This document shows positions 8,932 to 16,954 of a DNA stretch of 64,000 bases, one piece after another. The first letter of the stretch is position 1. The number at the start of each line of letters is the position of its first letter. Under the pieces are notes generated by a model. That model was not told where the DNA came from, did no database searches, and saw nothing but the letters and a program-made list of their open reading frames with translations. Both the position numbers and the translations under genes were made by a program. The DNA is from Beijerinckiaceae bacterium (GTDB lineage: Bacteria > Pseudomonadota > Alphaproteobacteria > Rhizobiales > Beijerinckiaceae), in assembly GCA_027532775.1 (NCBI GenBank), contig JAPZTO010000011.1:1-64000 (forward strand). The letters run 5' to 3'.

Positions 8932-9750
8932 TCAGAAGGCGTAATTCAGACCGGCCCGGATGATCTGTCCGGAAGTCTTGATCCGCGCATCGTAAACGAC
9001 GCCCGGAACCGCGGCAGCGGCCGCAGCATTCGGCGTGGTTCGAACGGTCTGCCGTCCAAGGTCGTAATAAAGATATTCGCCCTTGATCGACCAATTCGCT
9101 GTCAGCCTGTACTCCGCTCCGGCGCCAAGAGCATAACCCGCCTTGACCTCGCTTTTCGAGCCGTTCCAGCTGAGAGCCGGAGCGAGGACGCCATTGACCG
9201 AGGCCCGAGAGTCAACACCACCATAGGCAAGACCGCCAGTCACGTACAGGAGGACATTTTCCGTGGCCAGGTACCCCACCCGGCCGCGCAACGTCCCGAG
9301 ATATTCGAGCCTCGATCGCGCAGAAGTCGTGAGCGGCGTGCCAAGAACCGGGTTTCCAGTAAAGCTGGCGCTCTTTCCAGCATCGAGAATCTGGATGTCG
9401 GTCTCGAGGCCGAGGACGAAGCTTCCCGTCTGGATATTGTAGCCAGCCTGCACACCTCCGATGACGCCTTCACGTCGAAGCCTGAGCTGGCCGGGCACAA
9501 TCCCGCCGGGGATGAGCCCAACGAAACCGGGGGTCCCGATGGTATCCGCTATGTCGGAGCTGCCGAATGCGTAACCGATATTGCCGCCCAGATAGGCTCC
9601 GGTCCAGTTTTTGACGGCAACGGGATTTCCCATAACCTGTGCGCCCGACCGCTCGCGCCGAAGATCGGCCGCCTCGACCGGTTTCCAGGTAGCCGTGCCG
9701 AAGGCGACGAGCAGGCCGGCAATCAGGATGCCTTTTCCATTCGATGTCAT
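8932..9750 (-). CDS. Omp25/Omp31-like outer-membrane beta-barrel protein
   Basis: A 272-aa outer-membrane protein with a signal peptide (GILIAGLLVAFGTATW, cleavage near VEA). The mature part carries the family hallmark NWTGAYLGGNIGYAFG and alternating beta strands, and ends in the aromatic GLNYAF needed for BAM-dependent insertion. Length and pattern fit the eight-stranded Omp25/Hmp31 group of Rhizobiales. The ATG at 9750 has GAGGAATGG just upstream; a longer frame to 9789 lacks a signal peptide at its start. It lies upstream of the sigma/anti-sigma operon on the same strand and has its own promoter-like motif at 9808-9838. It could be a cell-envelope stress target. Confidence 0.9.
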   Translation of the reverse strand: MTSNGKGILIAGLLVAFGTATWKPVEAADLRRERSGAQVMGNPVAVKNWTGAYLGGNIGYAFGSSDIADTIGTPGFVGLIPGGIVPGQLRLRREGVIGGVQAGYNIQTGSFVLGLETDIQILDAGKSASFTGNPVLGTPLTTSARSRLEYLGTLRGRVGYLATENVLLYVTGGLAYGGVDSRASVNGVLAPALSWNGSKSEVKAGYALGAGAEYRLTANWSIKGEYLYYDLGRQTVRTTPNAAAAAAVPGVVYDARIKTSGQIIRAGLNYAF

Positions 9751-9807
9751 GAGCCATTCCTCATTTGTGGTCACGACGCGCAATCCCACTCACGGATGGG
9801 CGTCATT

Positions 9808-9838
9808 AACGATACGGAACGGCCTAGGAAAAGACGCA
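9808..9838 (-). promoter_or_regulatory. Candidate ECF-type promoter of the Omp25-like gene
   Basis: On the minus strand TGCGTCTT, 13 bases, then CCGTATCGTT. It matches the element before the FAS1 gene in both boxes and in exact spacing. The leader to the ATG at 9750 would be about 55 bases. Confidence 0.45.
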
Positions 9839-10173
9839 GCGAAACAGGAAAGCGAAGCTGGCAGAGCGGTCAACGAACTTGCCAAAGTCCGTAAAGCGGG
9901 CGACGTGAAGATCAGAAAAGCTTCTCACCTCTTGGATATCAAAAACGGCAGAGGGTCATGCTACGCCGCGACATCCGTAAGGGGGTGCTGTCAGACTAAA
10001 CAAAAAAGTCTCGGAATGCGCCCTACCCCGGCATGGATCAGGCCGCGCAAAGTTGACGCCATTCATTGAGAGCGGCGGCTCTTCTTTCCTCGAATGCTGG
10101 TCTGGATGAGTGTGCGTTCCTGGTTGAAGTGGTTGTCGATCGAGCCGTGGACTGCGGCGAATTTCTGAAGAAT

Positions 10174-10193
10174 TCGCTTCGCAGACCTTCGGT
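10174..10193. repeat. 20-bp inserted repeat, copy 1
   Basis: TCGCTTCGCAGACCTTCGGT interrupts the IS6 transposase. The intact copies read straight from GAAGACT to TCGCATC at this point. It differs from the copy at 10397 at two positions. Confidence 0.75.
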
Positions 10194-10396
10194 TCGCATC
10201 CGTCGGAACCGGAGCATCGCCCGCTCTCTTTGTCGAAACGGCTGGTGCGAATTCTCGACGCGATTGTTCAGCCAGCGCCCAACCTCGCGTTTGTCGATGG
10301 CACCGATGGCTTTCAATGCCGCGCCGTATGAAGCAAAGCGATCCGTGACGATCGTCTCGGTCGGATCATGCATGCGCAGCGATTTTCTGAGGAATT

Positions 10397-10416
10397 TCGC
10401 TTCGCGGACCTCCGGT
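10397..10416. repeat. 20-bp inserted repeat, copy 2
   Basis: TCGCTTCGCGGACCTCCGGT lies between GAGGAATT and TCAACG of the transposase; intact copies lack it. The degraded IS6 copy at 34765 has the same insertion at the same site. Confidence 0.8.
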
Positions 10417-10866
10417 TCAACGCCGCCTTCTTGTCTCGACGCTTCGTGACGAAGCTTTCGAGCACCTCGCCCTTGTGATCGACAGTGCCCCAGAGATAGT
10501 GTTTCACGCCGTTGATCTTCACGAAAACCTCAACGAGGCGCCAGCGCCGATGTCAGAAATTCCGCATCGCCTGGACCCGACTCCGGCGGATCTCGGCCGC
10601 GAAAATCGTCCCGAAGCGGTTCCACCAGAATCGCACCGTCTCGTGGGTGATGTCGATGCCGCGCTCGTGGAGCAGGTCCTCGACGTTCCGGAGCGAGAGC
10701 GGGTAGCGGACATACATCATGACCGCCAGGCGGATGATCTCGGGCGAGGTCTTGAAGTACCGAAAAATGCGGGCGTTGCTCATCCGGTCCGGCTAGCCGC
10801 CCTCCCCGTCAGCGGCAAGCCGATTTTTAATCTGACACTGCCCCCCGTGGCGACACTGCCGGCTGA

Positions 10867-11592
10867 TCAGCTCGCCAGCGCCGGAAGAATGCCAATCGTC
10901 ACTGGCTTCAGCAAATCATCGATCGAGGGGCCATAGCCTTTCTCGAAGAACCGGCCCCTTACCCTCGTGTTCGTATCAGTATTCTCAAGAATCCAATTGG
11001 CGGCGTAGGCATCATCTTCGAGGAATGACTTGAATTTGGCGTCATCCTTCAGAAGCTCGGAAAGTCGGCTGGGAATGACCAGCTCCTGGTAACGGCGCGC
11101 ATTGTCGCCACCAAAGCGCTTCTTGAACAGGTCATAGCGCTGCTTGATGGCTCGGTTCCTGGGGTCCGTTTCGAGGCTTTTCAGCCACAGATCCCCAAAA
11201 CGCCGCATGTAGTCGAAACGCTCGCGAGAAATGAAGTCACCGGCATAAGCGGTAAACTCCGTGTAGGAAAAAGAAGGGTTCCTTGCGAGATAGGCACCCA
11301 TGACATAATTGAAGAAAGACTCTTCATCCTTTGCGTAGATGTCCTTGTAGTTGGCGGGCATGTAAATCATGTACTCGCCGAGAGCGCCATTCCAGATGCC
11401 TTCGGAATACCAACTTGTTCCCTCGCGGAAGGCTTTGATATCCTCCTTCCTTTCCTCGGGCGTCTTCTGTGCCAGAAGCTTAATCGACGAGCTCGCCTGA
11501 CCAATGTCTACGTTCGCGCAAGCCTGAAGGCCCACAACCAACGGGATTGCCAGCACGAAACCCAGATAACGGGCAGGGATCCGAAACGTCAT
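10867..11592 (-). CDS. Outer-membrane-type lipoprotein, paralogue 1
   Basis: A 241-aa lipoprotein with a type II signal peptide (lipobox LQAC, lipidated Cys25). The mature part is alpha-rich and ends with a segment shared by three paralogues in this window: LLKDDAKFKSFLEDDAYAANW, then a terminal GILPALAS. The homologues are at 14298 and 16242. It follows the outer-membrane barrel gene at 11689-12603 by 96 bases on the same strand, the same order as the second pair (16955 then 16242). I do not recognise the family. A role as a periplasmic partner of the adjacent barrel protein is inferred from this repeated pairing. An IS6 element lies just beyond its stop. Confidence 0.8.
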   Translation of the reverse strand: MTFRIPARYLGFVLAIPLVVGLQACANVDIGQASSSIKLLAQKTPEERKEDIKAFREGTSWYSEGIWNGALGEYMIYMPANYKDIYAKDEESFFNYVMGAYLARNPSFSYTEFTAYAGDFISRERFDYMRRFGDLWLKSLETDPRNRAIKQRYDLFKKRFGGDNARRYQELVIPSRLSELLKDDAKFKSFLEDDAYAANWILENTDTNTRVRGRFFEKGYGPSIDDLLKPVTIGILPALAS

Positions 11593-11688
11593 GACGACAT
11601 CCTCATGATTTGCAGCTGGGTAACGGCGGGCTTTGAACGGTCAATGGGTGCGCCGTTGCTCGCCCACATGGACGTCGTGCAGCGCAGT

Positions 11689-12603
11689 TCAAAACTTGTA
11701 GGAAGCGCCGAGCGTCGCCCGGCTGTAGCGCATGCGCTGATTGGAGAGCCAGGTCGTGCCCTTGGCCGTGATCTCCCAGCGTTCCGTGAGCATGTAACCA
11801 GCGCCGATCTGGGCCGTGAACCAGCTCTCGTCGAGCCCGCGTTCGGCCGGCGCGATCTTTTCCTGGAGGACCTGATTGACCGTCAGGCTGGCAAGAAGCC
11901 GAAGCCGCGTCGTGAGGTCGTAGGTTGTGCTCAGGGTCAACATCCCGATGGTTGAGCCAAAGTGGGCGACAGGCGGGATGTTTGTCGGGTCGTATTCCTG
12001 CCGATGGCGCGATGCGAGTATCGCGGCATCAAGGTTGACCGACCATCTACCCGTCGCGTAGGTCGCGCCAACAAAGCCGCCATAGCGGAAGCTGCCACTC
12101 TTGGCACCGACCGGGGCAGCCGCCACGCCCACAAACTGGTACGAGCTGCTGCCCGAGCCGACGCCGGCAAGCACGCCAGCCCGCAGGAAGGGAACCGGCG
12201 CAATTCCGATGACGGCGTCAAAGCCCAGCGCATCGGCGCCAGCATCCATGGAAAGCGGAAAGGCCAAGATGGTCGATTTGATATTCTCACGGGAGTAGCT
12301 GCCGGTGAACGAGGCGAAGCCGATCTGCCCGATCCCGAATGAAAGACCAAGCTGGCCGCCGACGCTCGACTGGCGGAGCCGGGTGGGTTGCCGACGCTTT
12401 TCGGTGAGGGAATAGCCAGCTTCAACGGACAGTTTGAAGTCGTGCAGGAAGCCGGGGTTCGGCTCCCTGTACAGGCGCGGCAGTGGTGGAAGTGGCTTCA
12501 CCTGCGCTAGTGTCGGCAGGCGCAGGGATGTCCCTTGCGCAACAACAGGACTGCCTGTGAGCAACACAAAAACACTACACAATGCCAATCCGCCGCGACG
12601 CAT
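11689..12603 (-). CDS. Putative outer-membrane beta-barrel protein, paralogue 1
   Basis: A 304-aa protein with a signal peptide (MRRGGLALCSVFVLLTG, cleavage near VVAQG), a proline-rich LPTLAQVKPLPPLPR segment, and then alternating amphipathic strands ending in the aromatic LGASYKF. This layout fits an autotransporter-type or porin-like barrel. It is clearly homologous to the protein at 16955-17872, sharing the LPxLAxVxPxP motif, FGIGQIGFA, IGIAPVPFLRAGVL and the terminal strand. The start is taken at 12603, which gives a clean signal peptide; ATG 12618 and TTG 12624 are alternatives. The downstream lipoprotein gene likely shares the transcript. The AraC regulator gene 72 bases upstream, in the same orientation, may control both. 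Confidence 0.8.
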   Translation of the reverse strand: MRRGGLALCSVFVLLTGSPVVAQGTSLRLPTLAQVKPLPPLPRLYREPNPGFLHDFKLSVEAGYSLTEKRRQPTRLRQSSVGGQLGLSFGIGQIGFASFTGSYSRENIKSTILAFPLSMDAGADALGFDAVIGIAPVPFLRAGVLAGVGSGSSSYQFVGVAAAPVGAKSGSFRYGGFVGATYATGRWSVNLDAAILASRHRQEYDPTNIPPVAHFGSTIGMLTLSTTYDLTTRLRLLASLTVNQVLQEKIAPAERGLDESWFTAQIGAGYMLTERWEITAKGTTWLSNQRMRYSRATLGASYKF

Positions 12604-12675
12604 TGATACCCACCCCATTCCCAAACGTTAACAGGGCATTAGCATTCCGCCACGCCGGCGGTTAGTCGCTCCGTC

Positions 12676-13617
12676 TCAAGGTTCGTTCACTCGTCTCGTC
12701 GGTGAAAATCTCTCCAACCTGTGATCTGTCGGTGACAGTCCGAAGCGACGACGGAACTGGCGGGAGAAATTCACCGTATCGAGAATGCCGCATTGCAAGG
12801 CAATCTCCGAGATACTGACGTCGCGGGGTGAAGACTCGAGCAGTTCCTTCGCCTTTTCGAGCCGCGCATCACGAATCGTCTGCGCGATACCGCCGCCCTG
12901 TTGCCGGAAGGCGCGGTACAAGGTTGCACGAGAGATCCCGAGCGCCTTGGCGACGCGCTCGGGGTTGAGGGAGGAATCCCGCAGGTTCTGCGCGATGTAC
13001 GTTCTGGCAGGCTCGACCAGCGATGACAGGGGCAGGTTACCCGCCAGCCCGTTCCCAAACGTCACGATGGCAAGAACGACGAGATCGACGGCCTGATTCA
13101 GGATGAAGGCCTGCTGTATCGGCGTCAGTCGTGCAAAGTGACGCGCCATCGACAGGAGATGTTCCCGGATCAGGGGGCCAACAGGCGATGTGGCAACCCT
13201 CGTTGCAAGGAGCGGCGCATCGAGGCGCGCGTCCCCAACGGCGGCAACGAGATGTTCTCTACGGATGGCAAGATAAAGCGCACGATCCCTTCTGGATCGA
13301 AAACGGCCAGGCCGGGCGCCTTCAAAGACGAAGAACTGACCGGCGACTGCGCTATCGGTTGTTACACCAGCGTTTTCCGAGACCCGGCCGCCTTCGACAA
13401 TGAAGCCAACGGACAGATAATCGAGTCCGTCCGCGTCGATAAGATGCCTGTTCCGCATATCGGACACGGTTTCGGCGCGGGTATCAAAGAATTCCGCGCA
13501 CCGCCAGCCCTGCCCGAAGATGGTAGTGCGTAATGCAAGCCGCACTTCCTTTGTTGGATCATTCGACGTGAGATCCGTCGCGGCGATTTCCCGCCAGAAT
13601 TCGCTAGCGTCCTTCAT
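12676..13617 (-). CDS. AraC-family transcriptional regulator
   Basis: A 313-aa regulator. The N-terminal 190 residues resemble the AraC-binding-domain-like ligand fold of the AraC_binding_2 group (FDTRAETVSDMRNRHL, DGLDYLSVGFIVEGG). The C-terminus has two helix-turn-helix units typical of the family (LNPERVAKALGISRATLYRAF, then VSISEIALQCGILDTVNFSR; given as separate motifs), ending FGLSPTDHR. It is encoded immediately upstream of the barrel/lipoprotein pair and on the same strand, so those genes are likely targets. The ligand is unknown. Confidence 0.9.
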   Translation of the reverse strand: MKDASEFWREIAATDLTSNDPTKEVRLALRTTIFGQGWRCAEFFDTRAETVSDMRNRHLIDADGLDYLSVGFIVEGGRVSENAGVTTDSAVAGQFFVFEGARPGRFRSRRDRALYLAIRREHLVAAVGDARLDAPLLATRVATSPVGPLIREHLLSMARHFARLTPIQQAFILNQAVDLVVLAIVTFGNGLAGNLPLSSLVEPARTYIAQNLRDSSLNPERVAKALGISRATLYRAFRQQGGGIAQTIRDARLEKAKELLESSPRDVSISEIALQCGILDTVNFSRQFRRRFGLSPTDHRLERFSPTRRVNEP

Positions 13618-14297
13618 TACAAACGGCTGTTGCTTTAGGCTGAGATCATGCGGACGTTCATGCAGGATGTGCTTTGTTTTTCCCGCTTTGCGAGGATGTG
13701 ACGCCGTCCGACTGACGATGTTTCAACATGCTTTTCCCCCGGCTCCCAACGCTGGCGAAAGGCAAAGAGAATGTCTCAGCGATACAAGCTGTGACTACAC
13801 TGGGGCCGAGGATCAAAGCGTCATTTTGCCGCTCTTCCATGCGTTGGTCGCGTCAGATTAAGCAGCAAGGCTAGGAATGGCTCATTGCGGCATGCTAGAC
13901 TTGAGGTTCCACCCGTTTGATCGCTCAAGGAACCTGGCCACGATACCAACGTAGAGATCGGAAACTCCGCTTCGCCTCGACCAGGTTGCGACGGATCTCA
14001 AATGTTACAACGATTGTAAAGCGGCTCCTCCGGAACCGGACTGTCTCAAAGGCTGCTGTTGATCCCGTGCTCGTGGTCATGGGCTCCTGACGGCGATCCG
14101 GCTGCTTGTGCCCGAAATGTCACAGACCCAGAATTCGCATGCCCCCTGAGACGGCACGAAGAGTGCTGAGACGCGGAGACGACCTTGGACGCTCCACGTT
14201 TGGTATGGTCCGGCGTATCGGGACCCACGCTGCATACTCCTGCAAACTTGTGTTGTGAGAAGAGGCAAGCCTGAACAATGCATCCGACCGGAAAAGA
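13618..14297. other. 680-bp region with no supported gene
   Basis: This stretch separates the AraC gene from the second lipoprotein gene. Frames here are short or antisense to neighbours and have neither a convincing start nor a known domain. It presumably holds the promoter of the plus-strand lipoprotein and that of the AraC gene, but I cannot locate boxes with confidence. Confidence 0.5.
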
Positions 14298-14990
14298 ATG
14301 AGAGCGAACTTCATGCCGTCCCATCCGAGCCGTCGCTTCATCCTCTCCACTGGTTTGATGGCCGGTGTGGGGATCATGATCGCGGGGTGTGCAGACTCCA
14401 TCCAAATCCAGACACAACTTTACCTCGGGGCGCCAAAAGCGAAGCGTAAGGAATTTTTTGACGGGTATGTCACCCAGTTCGCCAATGATGATGGGGCTTG
14501 GTATGATCTTATTGGCGATGACTGGATGTTTTTGAGCGCAGAGGACAGAGCCGAAGCCATCAAGGATCAGGACACGTTCCTCAAAACAGCATTGGGCGCG
14601 CACCTGGCCCAGAAGAACTACAGATATGAGGACATGCCAGAGAATGCCCGTGCCGAATTTCCCCGCGAGGTCTTCGATTATTACAAAGGCCACGGTCAAG
14701 CTTGGCTGAAGGCGCGTGTCGACTTACCGCGCAATGCCGGACTCAAGGCAAGACGGGAATTGTATTATCGACGCATGAATAGAGTTGATCATTTTGCGAA
14801 ACCAAGCAGTCTTCGCGCGCTGCTCCTTGATGATGCGAGTTTTACAAAATTCTTGACCGACAACAATTATGCCGCCCTTTGGATCATGCAGAACGTCGAC
14901 GATGACCGCAACAATAGCTCTCAACCCTACCCGGACATCCGCCATTTGGGGCCGACTCTGACCGGCATTCTCCCTGGCCTCGCCAGTTGA
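14298..14990 (+). CDS. Lipoprotein with twin-arginine signal, paralogue 2
   Basis: A 230-aa homologue of the lipoproteins at 10867 and 16242. Its signal differs: SRRFILS matches the Tat consensus, followed by a hydrophobic stretch and a lipobox IAGC (Cys31 from the 14298 start). The shared C-terminal block is present (LLLDDASFTKFLTDNNYAALW and terminal GILPGLAS). Export in folded form through Tat and then lipidation is inferred. It is the only one of the three without a neighbouring barrel gene and the only one on the plus strand. ATG 14313 is an alternative start that keeps the Tat motif. Base composition is lower in GC than its neighbours. Confidence 0.78.
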   Translation: MRANFMPSHPSRRFILSTGLMAGVGIMIAGCADSIQIQTQLYLGAPKAKRKEFFDGYVTQFANDDGAWYDLIGDDWMFLSAEDRAEAIKDQDTFLKTALGAHLAQKNYRYEDMPENARAEFPREVFDYYKGHGQAWLKARVDLPRNAGLKARRELYYRRMNRVDHFAKPSSLRALLLDDASFTKFLTDNNYAALWIMQNVDDDRNNSSQPYPDIRHLGPTLTGILPGLAS

Positions 14991-15052
14991 GCTGCCTTTC
15001 GGAAGGGCGCTGTCGGGGTGCTGCCAGACTAACCAAAAAAGTCTCGGAAAGC

Positions 15053-15235
15053 GGCACTGTCACAGGAAAACTTGCGACCCAAGCTGCGCCGCCCCCCTCG
15101 CTATCGATTGGGCAGAGAATATCGCGCTTTGAGGGAAAACCCCTCAGAAGATGGCAAAGCGCTGGCGATCGGGCGGTCGAAAAGTACAACTCCGACCCGA
15201 TCATCCGCAAGCCCGTTTTTTATCTGACAGTGCCA
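15053..15235. mobile_element. MITE-like element, copy 3 (183 bp)
   Basis: GGCACTGTCACAGGAAAAC at the left, TTATCTGACAGTGCC at the right. The interior is nearly identical to the copy at 15298. It is inserted in an IS6 remnant between the left end and an internal transposase fragment. Confidence 0.78.
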
Positions 15236-15297
15236 TTTTCGTAAGAATTTCAATGCCGCCTTCTTGTCGCGACGCTTCTTAACGAAGCTCTCGAGAA

Positions 15298-15479
15298 GGC
15301 ACTGTCAGAGGAAAACTTGCGACCCAAGCTTCGCCGCCCCCATCGCTATCGATTGAGCACAGAGTATCGCGCTTTGAGAGAAAACCCCTCAGAAGATGGC
15401 AAAGCGCTGGCGCCCGGGCGGTTAAAGAGTACAACTCCGACCCGATCATTCGCAAGCCCGTTTTTTATCTGACAGTGCC
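15298..15479. mobile_element. MITE-like element, copy 4 (182 bp)
   Basis: GGCACTGTCAGAGGAAAAC at the left, TTATCTGACAGTGCC at the right, with the conserved foldable interior. It lies inside the same broken IS6 copy as element 3, in the same orientation. Confidence 0.8.
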
Positions 15480-15819
15480 CTTCACACCGTTGATCTTCAC
15501 GAAAACCTCATCGAGGTGCCAGCGCCGATGTCGGAAATTCCGCATCACCTGGACCCGACTCCGGCGGATCTCGGCCGCGAAAATCGTCCCGAAGCGGTTC
15601 CACCAGAACCGCACCGTCTCGTGGGTGATGTCGATCCCGCGTTCATGAAGCAGGTCCTCGACGTTCCGCAGGGACAGCGGGTAGCGCACATACATCATCA
15701 CCGCGAGGCGTATGATCTCGGGGCTCGTCTTGAAGTAGCGGAAAATCCGGGAGTTGCTCATCCGGTCCGGCTAGCCGCCCTACCCGTCAGCGGCAAGCCG
15801 ATTTTCCTCTGACAGTGCC

Positions 15820-16224
15820 CTCATGCGTGATGTCGATGCCGCGCTCGTGGAGCAGGTCCTCGACGTTCCGCAGCGAAAGCAGGTAGTGAACGTACATCAT
15901 GACCGCGAGGCGGATGATCTCGGGCGAGGTCTTGAAGTACCGGAAAATGCGGGCGCTGCTCATGCCATCGAGGGTAGCCGCGCACGCGCAGGCGGCAAGC
16001 CGATTTTCCTCTGACAGTGCCCTCATGCGTGATGTCGATCCCCCGTTCATGAAGCAGGTCCTCGACGTTCCGGCGCGATAGCGGGTAGCGGACATACATC
16101 ATCACTGCGAGGCGGATGATCTCGGGCGAGGTCTTGAAGTAGCGGAAAATGCGGGCGCTGCTCATGCCATCGAGGGTAGCCGCGCACGCGCAGGCGGCAA
16201 GCCGATTTTTAATCTGACACTGCC
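15820..16224 (-). repeat. Tandem duplication (2 x about 202 bp) of an IS6 right end
   Basis: Two head-to-tail units, 15820-16021 and 16022-16224, each carry the first 50 or so codons of the IS6 transposase on the minus strand (MSSARIFRYFK) plus the terminal repeat. The units differ at scattered positions and at the very end (TTCCTCTGACAGTGCC versus TTTAATCTGACACTGCC). They therefore look like independent one-ended pieces joined at the same junction rather than a fresh duplication. Confidence 0.8.
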
Positions 16225-16241
16225 CTTCCGTCGGCTCTCGC

Positions 16242-16940
16242 TCACGGCGAGGCGTTCGGCAAGGCGCCAGAATTGATCGGGCCAAGATGGTGCAGGAAAT
16301 CGATCATATGCCGCTCTTTCACAAAGCCCTGCTGCAGTACAGATTGGTTCCGGGCCAGCCACGTCGCGGCCATGCGGTCATCGGTGAGAAATGTCCGGAA
16401 CTCGGCATCATTGCGCAGCAGCTTGTGCACCTCGGCCCAGTTATGTGCGTCATCGCCGTAATTGCTTGAGCCGGTGCGGGCCTTGAACAGGGCGAGGCGC
16501 TCGGTCAGGTAGGCGTTCTTCGGATCATTGACAATGGATTTTCGCCAGTTAGCGCCGAAAGTCTTGTAGCGGTTGAAGGTGGCTTCATCGACATCGACAT
16601 CAAGCGCCTGAACCTGAGCGTAGGTCACATTGTCGCGCGACAGGTGAACGCCGAGAATAAGCGCCAGGACGGACTCGCCATCCCGCTTCAGCATCGCTTC
16701 CCAGCCATTCGGCAGGTAGACCAGTTCCGGCCCATAGGCCACGGCGATCATCCCGGTCAAAAGATCGGGTTTCTTCGGATCCGTCAGATCCGCCAGAAAG
16801 GCGGCCTGTGCCGCCTTGTCGCCTTTCAGGGCCGCCGGCACATTGGGAAGCTTCAGGATCTGATCATAGGTGCAGCCTGCCAGAACCAGCGTGGCGGCCA
16901 GCATGGTCATGCGGATGAAGGAGGAAACAATCTTGTTCAT
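16242..16940 (-). CDS. Outer-membrane-type lipoprotein, paralogue 3
   Basis: A 232-aa lipoprotein with a lipobox LAGC (Cys23) after a classic signal sequence. It shares the C-terminal block of its paralogues (LLRNDAEFRTFLTDDRMAATW, terminal GALPNASP). GGGGGCAGC sits 4-10 bases before the ATG at 16940, which supports this start over a longer frame reaching 17018. The barrel gene ends only 14 bases upstream, so the two are certainly co-transcribed. Stop and IS6 remnant are 17 bases apart. Function is unknown; the repeated barrel-lipoprotein order suggests a complex in the outer membrane. Confidence 0.82.
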   Translation of the reverse strand: MNKIVSSFIRMTMLAATLVLAGCTYDQILKLPNVPAALKGDKAAQAAFLADLTDPKKPDLLTGMIAVAYGPELVYLPNGWEAMLKRDGESVLALILGVHLSRDNVTYAQVQALDVDVDEATFNRYKTFGANWRKSIVNDPKNAYLTERLALFKARTGSSNYGDDAHNWAEVHKLLRNDAEFRTFLTDDRMAATWLARNQSVLQQGFVKERHMIDFLHHLGPINSGALPNASP

Positions 16941-16954
16941 GATGCTGCCCCCGC

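Larger units (their letters stand above)
10038..10783 (-). pseudogene. IS6-family transposase pseudogene
   Basis: The minus strand encodes recognisable IS6 transposase pieces in three frames: MSNARIFRYFK to about residue 76, then KINGVKHYLWGTVDH, then ETIVTDRFASYG to the C-terminal WRQLCAA. Two 20-bp insertions and a further frame break separate them. The residues around the catalytic acids are still readable, so decay is recent, but no complete protein can be made. Confidence 0.88.
9984..10842 (-). mobile_element. Degraded full-length IS6-family element with two 20-bp inserts
   Basis: Left end GGTGCTGTCAGAC and right end AATCTGACACTGCC match the intact copies at 18189 and 19491. At 859 bp this copy is almost exactly 40 bp longer than an intact 820-bp copy. 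Two near-identical 20-bp insertions at 10174 and 10397 account for the excess and break the transposase frame. No target duplication is visible. Confidence 0.88.
15017..15819 (-). mobile_element. IS6-family element broken up by two MITE-like insertions
   Basis: Left end GGTGCTGCCAGACTAACC and right end CCTCTGACAGTGCC frame an IS6 copy. Only three pieces survive: about 36 bp of left end, an internal transposase fragment (15236-15297, matching the LKFLRKSL-encoding region), and the N-terminal third of the transposase gene (15480-15761, minus strand, MSNSRIFRYFK). MITE-like elements occupy both gaps, and much transposase sequence has been lost. Confidence 0.82.

Noticed and set aside
13520-13861. 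113-codon plus-strand frame at the AraC gene start
   Set aside because: It is antisense to the AraC N-terminus and has neither a ribosome binding site nor a plausible protein composition.
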